Part shown: one piece after another, positions 24,777 to 33,713 of the stretch | How the letters are laid out: each line of letters begins with the position of its first letter | Position numbering within the stretch: position 1 is the first letter of the stretch | Assembly (NCBI GenBank): GCA_030491005.1 | Contig: JAKZMJ010000001.1 | Coordinates: 1 to 64,000, forward strand | Length of the DNA stretch: 64,000 bases | Reading direction: 5' to 3' | Source: Sulfurospirillum sp. | GTDB taxonomy: Bacteria; Campylobacterota; Campylobacteria; Campylobacterales; Arcobacteraceae | Notes under the pieces: model-generated | Told to the model about the DNA's origin: nothing | What the model saw: the letters and a program-made list of their open reading frames with translations, nothing else | Databases searched by the model: none | Program-made: the position numbers and the translations under genes

Positions 24777-26548
24777 AAATTTTTCCTTTTATTCATAAAA
24801 TAATAACTTGTAATCATAGCTAATCCTGCACATATCATATAAATAGATTTAAATAATAAGCTTAATTCAATATTATAGTACCATCTTGATATACATATAA
24901 TAATCACTATGATACTAAGCATGGAAAGATATTTATTTTTTATATGAAGACTTATAATAAGTAGTACTAATATGCTATTTAATGGTGGTATATAACTTGT
25001 GGCAATAGTTGTTAATAGTAGTATAGCCATTATTTTTATAGACCATTGCTTATTTATTTTTAAACTTTCATAGATGACATAAAGTAATAATATTGATGAA
25101 AAGATTTGAAAAAGTATTGTATTTACTAATAAACTAGTATCCTTAAATATAATAAGCAAGGAAAGGATAAATATACTTACTATAAATCCATCATTAATAG
25201 TTTGTGTTAATCTTAAGAAAGGTTTTTTAAAATATTTATCAATTATTATAAACAATGTTAAAAAAACCAATAAAAGCATAAGAGCATAATATGATAAAGT
25301 ATCTGTTTGTATAAATACAATAGAGATACAAAATATCACTATGTTTAATATTCTATGTATATAGTCTTTTATCATTACAAAAAGCAAAACTTGTATTGTT
25401 CCTATAACTAGCATTGCTAATTTAATGTTAAATATATTGATTTTATAATCTGAAACTAATTCGTTTAATCCAATAAATATTCCTATTTGGCTTAGTATAA
25501 TTGCCACAAGAAATCCATAATACCAATTAAGGGAAGAATGTTGTTTTTTCCTAAGAAATAAAGCCATACTAAATATTGTTAAACTCATAATAAGTATGCT
25601 TTCTGGTGTATTTAGTATACCAGCAACTGATGCAAATACTATAATCCCAATAGCACTAAAAATAGATAATACAAATATAAATATATGTGCCATCCAAGGC
25701 AATTTTTCAAAACTTAAAGAAATATTTTTTTTCTTAAATTTATTAATTATGTATTTTACTGCTCGTACTGAAGATATGATAAAAACCAATACAGATAAAT
25801 AAACTTTTCCACCACCATTAGAAGTAATATTTGAAGAAAATGCAGAAAGCAAAAATACTAAAGTAAACATACTTAGAGCTTCAGTTAAGATATCATTTTT
25901 CTCTTTGTTGTAATATATAAGTGCCAAATACACAAGTATAAACAATGAATAAAATGAAAATGTATCAATAAACTCAATCATCAATAAAATTGTAAGTAAT
26001 AATATTAAATATATGTAATTCAATTTATATATCCAATTAAAATTTAATAACTTTTTTTTCAAAATTAAAAAGTATAAAATGCAAAGTGTAAAAATATTAA
26101 ATATAATTGAAACAGCTATATTATCATTAAAGTCAGTATGTAGTGATTGTGTCATATATAATGAAATAGAAGTGTTTAATAAAATCAAATATGTAAACCA
26201 TATTATAGAAGATGATGAAACAACAACAAAACCAAAAGAAAATACACACCAAGCAACAAATAAACTATAGGCATCTGCACCTGTTTGATAAACTTGACCA
26301 AAAATAGCAAACTCAATACCAATAGCAACTATTGCCATCCAAAGAGTTATATGAGATATTAAAGATTTTTTAAAAGAGTTCAGATGTATAATGATAATAC
26401 CAATTATTAAAATAGGCACAAAGCTAAGCTTAATAAACTTATGAAGTTCATCCCAATTGAATGCAAAGAAAAACATAATTCCCGACATAAATAAGAATGA
26501 ACCAAGCCATAACAAAATATTTTTTAATTCTAAATCTTCTGTTTTCAT
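24764..26548 (-). CDS. DUF2157/DUF4401-type polytopic membrane protein
   Basis: This 594-residue protein has about 16 or more hydrophobic segments along its length and a very short cytoplasmic start. Its opening (KNILLWLGSFLFMSGIMFFF, NWDELHKFIKLSF) matches the DUF2157 domain; the C-terminal half resembles DUF4401. These two domains often occur together with a GDYXXLXY protein in one operon, as seen here. No enzymatic motif can be recognised and the function is unknown. Confidence 0.75.
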   Translation of the reverse strand: MKTEDLELKNILLWLGSFLFMSGIMFFFAFNWDELHKFIKLSFVPILIIGIIIIHLNSFKKSLISHITLWMAIVAIGIEFAIFGQVYQTGADAYSLFVAWCVFSFGFVVVSSSSIIWFTYLILLNTSISLYMTQSLHTDFNDNIAVSIIFNIFTLCILYFLILKKKLLNFNWIYKLNYIYLILLLTILLMIEFIDTFSFYSLFILVYLALIYYNKEKNDILTEALSMFTLVFLLSAFSSNITSNGGGKVYLSVLVFIISSVRAVKYIINKFKKKNISLSFEKLPWMAHIFIFVLSIFSAIGIIVFASVAGILNTPESILIMSLTIFSMALFLRKKQHSSLNWYYGFLVAIILSQIGIFIGLNELVSDYKINIFNIKLAMLVIGTIQVLLFVMIKDYIHRILNIVIFCISIVFIQTDTLSYYALMLLLVFLTLFIIIDKYFKKPFLRLTQTINDGFIVSIFILSLLIIFKDTSLLVNTILFQIFSSILLLYVIYESLKINKQWSIKIMAILLLTTIATSYIPPLNSILVLLIISLHIKNKYLSMLSIIVIIICISRWYYNIELSLLFKSIYMICAGLAMITSYYFMNKRKNLCEI

Positions 26549-26607
26549 TGATTTCCTTAAACTAACTACATAGTTTATACTTAAACAAATAAGCCTAATA
26601 TAAAAGT

Positions 26608-27150
26608 TTAGTGATTTTTAGCATGTTTTTTTAAACCTTCATCATGACTAGAAGAGTGACCTTTATCGTTTAGTTTTAATATTTTTCTATCATCTGATAT
26701 CTTAAATGCTGAACCAAATCCTAAAACTAAGTTCCCATCTCTTGGCATTAGTTTATATATTCTTGAGTCTTTTTGTGAAGAAAAAAAACTAACTCTACTT
26801 CCGAATTTTTTATCAAATAATTTAAAAATTTCTCTTGCTCTTTTATCATCTTCTTCAAACTTTTCAGTATTAGCTCTAAAATATAATCTTTGTCTAGCAT
26901 AAATATGTGAAGCTTTACTTTCATCTTCTAAAAACATAATATGAGCTTTGTTTGTAGCACTCATATTATGTGAGTGCATAACAGCAGTACTTATAAATAC
27001 ATAATAATTATGATTTTCATCTTCTACATATGGAGAATAACTTGCAAATGGTTCACCACTTGCTGATACTGTGGCTAAGTTTACAGATTCTATCTTACTT
27101 GTAAATGTACTTAATTCTTCGTTTGCTTCTTCTATTGTATATCTTTTCAT
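26608..27150 (-). CDS. HugZ/HutZ-like haem-utilisation protein
   Basis: This 180-residue protein belongs to the split-barrel flavin/haem-binding superfamily (pyridoxamine-phosphate-oxidase-like). HSHNMSATNKAHIMFLED followed by ASHIYARQRLYF matches the HugZ family that breaks down haem in Helicobacter and Campylobacter. The C-terminus is histidine-rich (GHSSSHDEGLKKHAKNH), which resembles the C-terminal haem-binding histidine region of HugZ. Haem degradation for iron supply is the likely role. No haem-uptake genes adjoin it. Confidence 0.75.
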   Translation of the reverse strand: MKRYTIEEANEELSTFTSKIESVNLATVSASGEPFASYSPYVEDENHNYYVFISTAVMHSHNMSATNKAHIMFLEDESKASHIYARQRLYFRANTEKFEEDDKRAREIFKLFDKKFGSRVSFFSSQKDSRIYKLMPRDGNLVLGFGSAFKISDDRKILKLNDKGHSSSHDEGLKKHAKNH

Positions 27151-27215
27151 ATTTTTTTCCTTTGATTAATTAAAGGCAATTATACAAAATAAAACTTAAT
27201 AAATAATCATTTTTT

Positions 27216-27836
27216 CTAAACTTTTAAATCATCTAAAAAATTTAATTTTCCAAAATAGTTTTTTAAAAAAGGTTGAGATATTATCTTAAAGTCATTATCA
27301 TTTTCATACAAGTTTATATAACATTCATAAGGTATAGCTCTAGCTTTTAAAGCTTCAACTGATAATAAAATATCATTTATACAACCTAATTTTGATGGAC
27401 ATATTAATATTGTCTTGCATTTAAATTCTTGTATTAAATCAATGATAAAAAAGTTTTCAAAAAGAGGAACCATTAAACCACCAGCACCTTCAATAATAAG
27501 AATATCACAAAATCTTTCCAAATATTCTTTTTTCTCTTTTAAAAATTCAAGGTCAATTATGACATCTTTTTTTGCAATATAAGGAGCAGCTGGAAGCCAA
27601 AACTGATAAGGTACTACATCATTTATATTTACATTAAAAGTAGGATTTAATTTTTTTACAAGATTTAACATACTTGTACCATCACTTGGTGTAGTTATTA
27701 CTCCTGTTTCAAAAGGTTTAAAGTATCCTACTTTTAAGCCTTTTTTAGCATAATATTTTAAAAGTAAAGAGCTTGCATAAGTTTTACCAATATTTGTATT
27801 CGTAGCACTTATAAATAAATTTTTTGTTTGTGGCAT
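27216..27836 (-). CDS. bioD: Dethiobiotin synthetase
   Basis: This 206-residue ATP-dependent enzyme forms the ureido ring of biotin. It has the modified P-loop SATNTNIGKTYAS near residues 10-22, YFKPFETGV, and the IIEGAGGLMVPLF block (about residues 93-105) of the family. It stands alone in the minus strand with no other bio genes in view. A TTAT-rich ribosome region precedes the ATG. Confidence 0.9.
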   Translation of the reverse strand: MPQTKNLFISATNTNIGKTYASSLLLKYYAKKGLKVGYFKPFETGVITTPSDGTSMLNLVKKLNPTFNVNINDVVPYQFWLPAAPYIAKKDVIIDLEFLKEKKEYLERFCDILIIEGAGGLMVPLFENFFIIDLIQEFKCKTILICPSKLGCINDILLSVEALKARAIPYECYINLYENDNDFKIISQPFLKNYFGKLNFLDDLKV

Positions 27837-27921
27837 AGTTATTCTTTATTTTATTTGTATAAAGAATAACAAGTATTGTATTTATAAGTGTTTAATCTTA
27901 GTAATATAATTTACTTTTTGA

Positions 27922-27927
27922 TATAAT
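27922..27927 (+). promoter_or_regulatory. -10 box for clpS-clpA
   Basis: TATAAT (in GATATAATATCC) lies 28 bases upstream of the clpS start, after a T-rich ACTTTTTG segment typical of Campylobacterota promoters. Confidence 0.55.
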
Positions 27928-27955
27928 ATCCAAGATATAAAATTAAAGGTAAGAT

Positions 27956-28255
27956 GTGTCTAATGAATTAGAAATTATATATGATGAGCAATTAAGATTA
28001 CAAGAGCCAAAAAAATATAAAATATTTTTATTAAATGACAATTATTCAACTATGGATTTTGTAGTTGATATATTAACAAAAATTTTTAGAAAAAGCCAAG
28101 AGGAATCGACCCAAATTATGCTAAATATACATAACAATGGAAAAGAAATATGTGGAATATATACATACGAAATTGCATTAACCAAAGTAACACAAGTTAC
28201 AACATTAGCAAAAGAAAAAGGTTTCCCACTTCAAGCAATAATGGAAGAAGAATGA
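27956..28255 (+). CDS. clpS: ATP-dependent Clp protease adaptor ClpS
   Basis: This 99-residue adaptor delivers proteins with N-end-rule destabilising residues to ClpA-ClpP. It has the conserved YKIFLLNDNYSTMDFVVDIL with the substrate-pocket N-D, and the C-terminal KGFPLQAIMEEE. The start is GTG at 27956, with AAAGGTAAG upstream; a nearby ATG is in another frame. Its stop overlaps the clpA start. Confidence 0.95.
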   Translation: MSNELEIIYDEQLRLQEPKKYKIFLLNDNYSTMDFVVDILTKIFRKSQEESTQIMLNIHNNGKEICGIYTYEIALTKVTQVTTLAKEKGFPLQAIMEEE

Positions 28256-30453
28256 TGATAAGCAAAGAATTAAGAAATGTATTTACATATGCCGTAAAAT
28301 ATGCCAAAACGAATAAACACGAATATCTAACAATAGAACATATTTTTTTGATGTTACTTGAAAATGATGTCATCATCCAATTATTATTGGAATTAAAGCT
28401 TGATTTAACAAAAATATATGAAAGAATAAAAGATCATGTCGATAAAAATACTCCAAAAATTCCTGAAGATATATTTGATGAGCCAATTGAAACTATGACT
28501 TTAGCTTCTACTATTGAACATATGGTTGAACACATACAATTTAATGGTAGAAAAGATGCAAATGTTGAAGATATGTTTGTGGCTATTTTAAAAGATGAAA
28601 AATCTTATGCCACATATGTATTAAAATTATATGGTATTCAAAGAGTTGATATTCTTGAAGAAATATCAAATATTGGTGAAGATGAAATAAGCATTAAAAA
28701 AACTAAAGACAATAAAGTCTTAGAAAAAAATACTCAAGAACTAGTAGCCCTTGCTAAAAAAGGAGAAATTGATCCATTAATTAATAGAAGATTAGAAATT
28801 AATAGATTAATTGAAGTACTAGGAAGAAGAAAAAAGAACAATCCTATTCTTGTAGGTGAAGCAGGTGTTGGAAAAACTGCTATTGCAGAGGGCTTGGCTT
28901 TAGAAATAGCACATGAAAATGTTCCTAAGTTTTTAATAGATGCAAAAATATTTTCTTTAGATATGGGTTCTTTATTAGCAGGAACTAAATATAGAGGAGA
29001 TTTTGAAAAAAAACTAAAATCACTCTTAGAAGAAGTAATGAAAATCCCTAATGCGATTTTATTTATAGATGAGATTCATACAATAGTTGGAGCTGGAAGT
29101 GTAGGTGGTTCAGCTATGGATGCTTCAAATATATTAAAACCTTTATTATCAAAAGGAAAATTAAAGTGCATAGGTGCTACAACTTTTGCAGAATATAAAA
29201 ATAACTTTTTAAAGGACAAAGCTTTAAGTAGAAGATTTGCTAAAATTGATATTCATGAACCAAGTATAAAAGATACTATTAGTATCTTAGAGGGACTAAA
29301 ATCTAAATATGAAGAATTTCATAATGTAAAATATTCTCCAAATGCTTTAAAAACAGCAGTGCAACTTAGTAAAAAATACTTAGTAGATAGATTTTTACCA
29401 GATAGTGCTATTGATGTAATAGATGAAGTTGGTTCTTCTAAAAAAATACAATATTCCAATACAAAGAAAAAAAATATTTCAATCATACAAAAAGATATAG
29501 AAAATACAATCTCCAAAATGGCACATATTCCTTCAAAAGTTTCAAGTAAATCTGATATAACTTTAGTAAAAAACTTAGAATTAAATATGAAAAAAAGAGT
29601 ATTTGGACAAGATAATGCTATTTTTAATCTTGTTCAAGCAATAAAGCTAAATAAAGCAGGTCTAACTTTAGATAAAAAACCAATTGCTAGTTTCTTATTT
29701 ACAGGTCCAACTGGTGTTGGTAAAACAGAAGTAGCCTTAGAGCTTTCAAATTTATTAGGTATTCATTTTGAAAGATTTGATATGAGTGAATATATGGAAG
29801 CACATACTATATCTAAGCTAATAGGAGCACCTGCTGGTTACATTGGTTTTGAAAATGGTGGCTTGTTAACTGAATCAATTAAAAAACATCCACATTGTGT
29901 ACTCTTATTAGATGAGATAGAAAAAGCACACCCTGATTTAATGTCTGTATTACTTCAAGTTATGGATAATGCACAATTAACAGATAATAGTGGAGCTAAA
30001 GCAGACTTTCAAAATGTAGTTTTGATTATGACTTCAAATTTAGGTTCAATAGAAGCTGGTGTCATGGGCTTTGCAAAAGATGATACATTAAATGAAAATA
30101 AAGCTATAAATAAATTCTTTGCTCCTGAGTTTAGAAATAGGCTTGATAGTATTGTAAATTTTGAAGCATTAAGTACGAATATTGTTATTAAAGTAGTTGA
30201 AAAATTTATTTCCACTTTAGGGAAACAATTAAGTGAAAAAAAGATATCTATTCAAATATCAAATAAGGCTAAAAAACAACTAGCACTCTTAGGATATAGT
30301 AAAGAGATGGGTGCAAGACCGTTAAATAGGATAATTACTAAAAAAATTAAAAATATTTTAAGTGATGAAATACTTTTTGGTAAATTAAAAAAAGGTGGAA
30401 GTGTTAAAATAGATTTTGTAAAAGATGAATTTAAATTCATATATAGTACTTAA
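28252..30453 (+). CDS. clpA: ATP-dependent Clp protease ATPase subunit ClpA
   Basis: This 733-residue unfoldase has an N-terminal Clp_N domain (about residues 1-145) and two AAA+ modules: Walker A GEAGVGKTA near 202 with Walker B ILFIDEIHT, then GPTGVGKTE near 485 with VLLLDEIEKAH. It feeds substrates to ClpP and is partnered by ClpS. I start it at the ATGATG pair at 28252, which overlaps the clpS stop; sequence further upstream in this frame is shadow of clpS. In related genomes aat usually follows directly, but here a 5-kb block intervenes. Confidence 0.95.
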   Translation: MMISKELRNVFTYAVKYAKTNKHEYLTIEHIFLMLLENDVIIQLLLELKLDLTKIYERIKDHVDKNTPKIPEDIFDEPIETMTLASTIEHMVEHIQFNGRKDANVEDMFVAILKDEKSYATYVLKLYGIQRVDILEEISNIGEDEISIKKTKDNKVLEKNTQELVALAKKGEIDPLINRRLEINRLIEVLGRRKKNNPILVGEAGVGKTAIAEGLALEIAHENVPKFLIDAKIFSLDMGSLLAGTKYRGDFEKKLKSLLEEVMKIPNAILFIDEIHTIVGAGSVGGSAMDASNILKPLLSKGKLKCIGATTFAEYKNNFLKDKALSRRFAKIDIHEPSIKDTISILEGLKSKYEEFHNVKYSPNALKTAVQLSKKYLVDRFLPDSAIDVIDEVGSSKKIQYSNTKKKNISIIQKDIENTISKMAHIPSKVSSKSDITLVKNLELNMKKRVFGQDNAIFNLVQAIKLNKAGLTLDKKPIASFLFTGPTGVGKTEVALELSNLLGIHFERFDMSEYMEAHTISKLIGAPAGYIGFENGGLLTESIKKHPHCVLLLDEIEKAHPDLMSVLLQVMDNAQLTDNSGAKADFQNVVLIMTSNLGSIEAGVMGFAKDDTLNENKAINKFFAPEFRNRLDSIVNFEALSTNIVIKVVEKFISTLGKQLSEKKISIQISNKAKKQLALLGYSKEMGARPLNRIITKKIKNILSDEILFGKLKKGGSVKIDFVKDEFKFIYST

Positions 30454-30521
30454 TCCACAATTACTCCACAATTTTATACTACATTATACAAAATAAAATA
30501 TATACAAAAAAAGGAGAATAT

Positions 30522-31163
30522 ATGAAATGTTTTATGTCGAGTTTGGTTTTTATAACTTTGGTTTTAACAGGATGTGGTGAAGAGAAACAACAAGCAAAAG
30601 AAGAAGTGAAAGTAGAAAAAGAAGTAAGGAATACAAACGCTAAGAAAGAAAAAGACAATATGCAAAAAATGGCTGTTGAGGTAAGTAATAGTTCAAAAAA
30701 AATTATGACTACAATTTCAAGTGCAAGTAAAGAAATAGTAGCTGAGGTTTCAAAAACTAGTAAAGAAATAGGAAAGATAAGTGAAGATATTGTATCAAAA
30801 ACAAAAAAATCTTTAAACAAACAAACAAATACAGTTATAAAAAAAGCTTCAAGTGTTAGCACAGAAATAAAAAGCAAACTTAATAATATAATAAATTCAA
30901 AACAAATCAAAGAAGATAAAATCTTAAAAGCTAAGTTCTTATATGCTACATGTATTTCTTGTCATGGACAAAATGGTGAGAAAAAAGCACTTGGAAAATC
31001 TAATATAATAAAAGGTTTGAAAAAAGATGTTATTTTACATGCTTTAAAAGGATATAAAAATGGAACTTATGGTGGAGTTATGAAAGGCATTATGACAGCA
31101 CAAGTTAGTAGTAAATCTAATAAAGAATTAGAAATATTATCTGAGTATATTTCAAAGTTTTAA
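30522..31163 (+). CDS. Cytochrome c lipoprotein with long helical linker
   Basis: This 213-residue protein begins with a lipoprotein signal whose lipobox is LTGC (C18). Residues about 20-130 are lysine/glutamate/serine-rich and helical with repeating units such as SSASKEI, SKTSKEI and ISEDIVSKT, suggesting a coiled coil. The C-terminal domain has a haem site CISCH (C144, C147, H148) and a short class I cytochrome c fold with YGGVMKGIMTAQ supplying a likely methionine ligand. An AAAGGAG ribosome site is clear. It looks like an outer-membrane- or inner-membrane-anchored haem domain on a stalk. It opens the accessory block between clpA and aat. Confidence 0.7.
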   Translation: MKCFMSSLVFITLVLTGCGEEKQQAKEEVKVEKEVRNTNAKKEKDNMQKMAVEVSNSSKKIMTTISSASKEIVAEVSKTSKEIGKISEDIVSKTKKSLNKQTNTVIKKASSVSTEIKSKLNNIINSKQIKEDKILKAKFLYATCISCHGQNGEKKALGKSNIIKGLKKDVILHALKGYKNGTYGGVMKGIMTAQVSSKSNKELEILSEYISKF

Positions 31164-31172
31164 CGAATACAG

Positions 31173-31337
31173 ATGAAAGCAATTTATTTTAAAATATATA
31201 TCAAGTTGTTTTTATCACTTTTACTTGTGATATTTACTTTTACATCTTGCAAGGATGATTATATAGTGCTTGAAGAGCATACAATAGATGATACTAATAT
31301 TCCCATTTGTAAAGTAGAAGAAATACATTTAAAATAA
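31173..31337 (+). CDS. Small lipoprotein, paralogue of the one at 31630
   Basis: This 54-residue protein begins MKAIYFKIYIKLFLSLLL and has a lipobox FTSC (cysteine near residue 26). Its first 30 residues are clearly related to those of the lipoprotein at 31630 and its broken copy at 34482, but the C-terminal half differs and ends early. It starts 10 bases after the cytochrome gene. The function is unknown; it may be a decayed family member. Confidence 0.5.
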   Translation: MKAIYFKIYIKLFLSLLLVIFTFTSCKDDYIVLEEHTIDDTNIPICKVEEIHLK

Positions 31338-31419
31338 TACTTGTAAATTAATGAGATAAAAATGAAAATCAAAGACATAGGCATCAAAGAAACAATCAAC
31401 AATCAAAAAGGATTTAAAA

Positions 31420-31633
31420 ATGGAAATAATGTTAAATAGTATCAATATTTGCTTTAGCTACGTTTATTGTATGGGTATGGGCTTTAATAGATATATTAAA
31501 AAGTGAATTCACAAGTACCAATAAAATTATATGGTTACTTGTAGTGTTTTTTCTATCTATCATAGGAGTATTATTATACTACTTCATAGGAAGAAAACAA
31601 AAAGCAAACAATCAAGAAGAGATACAAAAATGA
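31420..31633 (+). pseudogene. Frameshifted PLDc_N-like small membrane protein
   Basis: Compared with the intact copy at 34269, this gene lacks two bases just after codon 5 (TTAAATAGT against TTAGTAATAGT), which throws the frame off within a few codons. The downstream bases still encode the two membrane segments and the ending GRKQKANNQ, with a stop at 31631-31633 overlapping the lipoprotein start (ATGA). The overlap suggests the ancestral pair was translationally coupled. Confidence 0.8.
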
Positions 31634-32046
31634 AAGCAATTAATTTAAAGGTATACACAAAGATAGTTTTATCACTCTTATTTATTATGATGACTTTTTC
31701 ATCTTGTGGAGATAAGTATACAGGAGAGGCTTCAACTCCACAAGAAGCAGTAGAAAAGTTTGTAATGAATATGATAAGAGGAGATATAGATATAGCTCAG
31801 AATTATCTAACAAAAGGTAGCAAAGCTGAGAATTATCAAAGATATTATAGTAGAGGACTTTTTTCAACTCCTGATACTTTTGAAATGAAAACGAAATTAG
31901 ACTATAAAAAAGGTAATAATGCAGTTGTTTTTGTTTGGTATAAAAATTCAGAAGCAGAAAAAAAAGGATTGAGAGAATATCGTAAAAATAATAGTTCTTA
32001 TTATGAAGTTTTTTATCAAAATGGTTTTTGGAAAGTAAAATTATAA
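31630..32046 (+). CDS. Lipoprotein with a DUF4878-like domain
   Basis: This 138-residue protein has a lipoprotein signal with lipobox FSSC (cysteine at residue 26). The body starts TPQEAVEKFVMNMIRGDIDIAQNYL and ends YYEVFYQNGFWKVKL, the pattern of DUF4878-like (NTF2-fold) lipoproteins, which have no assigned role. The ATG at 31630 overlaps the stop of the broken gene upstream. It is the intact member of a duplicated pair; the copy at 34482 is broken. Confidence 0.7.
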   Translation: MKAINLKVYTKIVLSLLFIMMTFSSCGDKYTGEASTPQEAVEKFVMNMIRGDIDIAQNYLTKGSKAENYQRYYSRGLFSTPDTFEMKTKLDYKKGNNAVVFVWYKNSEAEKKGLREYRKNNSSYYEVFYQNGFWKVKL

Positions 32047-32061
32047 TATAAGGTTAAGATT

Positions 32062-32547
32062 ATGAAAAAAATACTATTTATATGTTTGTTCTTTATTTCT
32101 TCTTTATTTGGAGCAAATGAAAGTTCTATTATACCTACAGATGTATTTGCTAAGTCAAATGACTTTAATATAAATAAAACTTGTAAGCCTACTTGTAGAG
32201 CATTGACATCAGATTATAAATCTAAAGTAATAGCTTTTAATCCTTTTACTGGATTAACTTCTTGTGATATTAGTCATATTAATGGCAGAACAGAAGACAA
32301 TACCCCATTAACAGGAAGTGGATTAGTGGCAGATACTACTAATGCACAATGTATTAAAGACACTTCTAATAAAGTACCTTATGATAGTAGTATAGCTAGT
32401 TCTAAAGGTATAAAAATTGACAGTATTAATGATATAAAATATAATCCTCAAATGACCTTTTCAAGATTTATGGTAGCTTTGATTACTTTGGATACAGAAG
32501 TTATTAATTTTGATGAAACTGCGAAAACTGGTACTTTGGTTGCTTGA
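32062..32547 (+). CDS. Secreted protein of unknown function, truncated at the repeat edge
   Basis: This 161-residue protein has a signal peptide ending SLFGAN. I do not recognise the mature part, which begins SSIIPTDVFAKSNDFNINKTC and contains C-x-x-x-C (KTCKPTC) and two further cysteines (TSCDI, AQCIKD). The copy at 34912 continues for about 24 more codons past the point where this one stops, so the C-terminus here was cut at the repeat boundary (32541). It might be the start of a larger surface or secretion-related protein. Confidence 0.5.
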   Translation: MKKILFICLFFISSLFGANESSIIPTDVFAKSNDFNINKTCKPTCRALTSDYKSKVIAFNPFTGLTSCDISHINGRTEDNTPLTGSGLVADTTNAQCIKDTSNKVPYDSSIASSKGIKIDSINDIKYNPQMTFSRFMVALITLDTEVINFDETAKTGTLVA

Positions 32548-32565
32548 AAATAAAGGAATAAAAAA

Positions 32566-33345
32566 ATGAGTGAAAAAGATATATTTGATGGTGCTAAAAA
32601 ACTTATTTTAAAAACTATGAATTTAAATGATGAAGAAATAAGCAATGGTGCTTTTGAATATATAAAAGAAAATAAAGAAAGATTAATAAATATATTTTTA
32701 AATAGAAAAGATACTGCAAAAAAAGCATATTTTTTAGCAGGAGGTTCAGGAAGTGGGAAAACTGAATTTGCTAAAACTATTAATAAAGAACTTCAAATTA
32801 ATATTATAGATACTGATGAGATTAGAAAACTTTGCCCTTATTATAGTGGTAAAAATTCAAATTTATTTCAAAAAGCTTCAAGTAGAGGAGTTGATATATT
32901 ATTAAATGAAGTTTTCAAAAAAAATTATTCATTTATTTTAGATAGTAATTTTGCAAAGTTTAACTTACAAGAACAAAATATAAGTAGAGCTTTAAAAAGA
33001 AATTATCAAGTTAAAATATTTTTTATTTATAGACCTTTAAGTATTGCAAAAGAATACACAAAGATAAGAGAAGAAAAAGAGGGAAGAAAAGTACCTGAAC
33101 ATATATTTTATCAGAAGTTTTTAAACTCAGTTGATACAATAAAACAAATTATGGCTAAATATAACGTAGAGATTGCTTTCTATGATTTACATAGAAATAT
33201 TAGTTTTCAAAAAATTACAAATTTTGATGAATTAATAAATAAAGATGAAACTATAAAAAAAGATATTATTTTAGCAAAGAAGGAACTTAATTCTAGTACT
33301 ATGCGTGAAATTAAAGATGAGATGAATAAAGCTGATAAGGTTTAA
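32566..33345 (+). CDS. Zeta-toxin-family P-loop kinase
   Basis: This 259-residue protein has Walker A GGSGSGKT (residues 59-66), the following DTDEIRK near residue 83 and DSNFAK near 127, the layout of zeta toxins. Known zeta toxins phosphorylate UDP-N-acetylglucosamine and block cell-wall synthesis. No recognisable epsilon antitoxin gene precedes it; the upstream gene is the truncated secreted protein. A ribosome site GGAATAAAAAA is present. It sits inside the accessory block with a Fic-family gene. Confidence 0.75.
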   Translation: MSEKDIFDGAKKLILKTMNLNDEEISNGAFEYIKENKERLINIFLNRKDTAKKAYFLAGGSGSGKTEFAKTINKELQINIIDTDEIRKLCPYYSGKNSNLFQKASSRGVDILLNEVFKKNYSFILDSNFAKFNLQEQNISRALKRNYQVKIFFIYRPLSIAKEYTKIREEKEGRKVPEHIFYQKFLNSVDTIKQIMAKYNVEIAFYDLHRNISFQKITNFDELINKDETIKKDIILAKKELNSSTMREIKDEMNKADKV

Positions 33346-33386
33346 ATTAATAGACAAAAAGAAACAAATAACAAAAGGATTAAAAA

Positions 33387-33713
33387 ATGAAAGTCAAAGA
33401 AACAAAAATGTATTTTGAGATAGAAGCTAGTACTTCTTTAAAAAAAGATGTAGAAATTGAAAAAGATTTTTTAAATAAAATAGCAATAAAACATGATGTT
33501 AAAATTGACATTAAAACATTTTTAAATGAAGCTAAAACTAATGTTCATATTTGTCCTACAATTGCAATTAAAACAGGAGTTCTTTTTCCAAAAAATTATG
33601 AAAATTTTGTAGCTGATTTTTTAATGAATTATTCTTCTGATACTAAAATTGATACAGATTGTTTACAATTTAGAGATGTCGTTAAAAAAGAGAAAAATTA
33701 TGGAAAATATTGA
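33387..33713 (+). CDS. Protein of unknown function overlapping fic
   Basis: I do not recognise this 108-residue protein. It is soluble and opens with [14 protein letters not shown]; a segment [20 protein letters not shown] lies in the middle. It has a good AAAGG ribosome site. Its last 14 bases overlap the fic start, which suggests co-translation and therefore a partner role, possibly an antitoxin or a second effector. It lacks the [S/T]xxxE[G/N] motif of Fic antitoxins. Confidence 0.45.
   Translation: MKVKETKMYFEIEASTSLKKDVEIEKDFLNKIAIKHDVKIDIKTFLNEAKTNVHICPTIAIKTGVLFPKNYENFVADFLMNYSSDTKIDTDCLQFRDVVKKEKNYGKY

Larger units (their letters stand above)
31392..32541 (+). repeat. 1.15-kb direct repeat, copy 1
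   Basis: This segment is highly similar to 34236-35395. It contains, in order, a PLDc_N-like gene, a lipoprotein gene and a secreted-protein gene. Similarity ends at GGTACTTTGGTT (32530-32541), after which copy 1 continues with unrelated sequence and the zeta-toxin gene. The left limit is approximate. Confidence 0.85.

Noticed and set aside
30479-30910. A 143-codon minus-strand frame over the cytochrome lipoprotein gene
   Set aside because: The hydrophobic product is the expected antisense reading of the lysine-rich stalk; the plus-strand gene has a signal peptide, haem motif and ribosome site.
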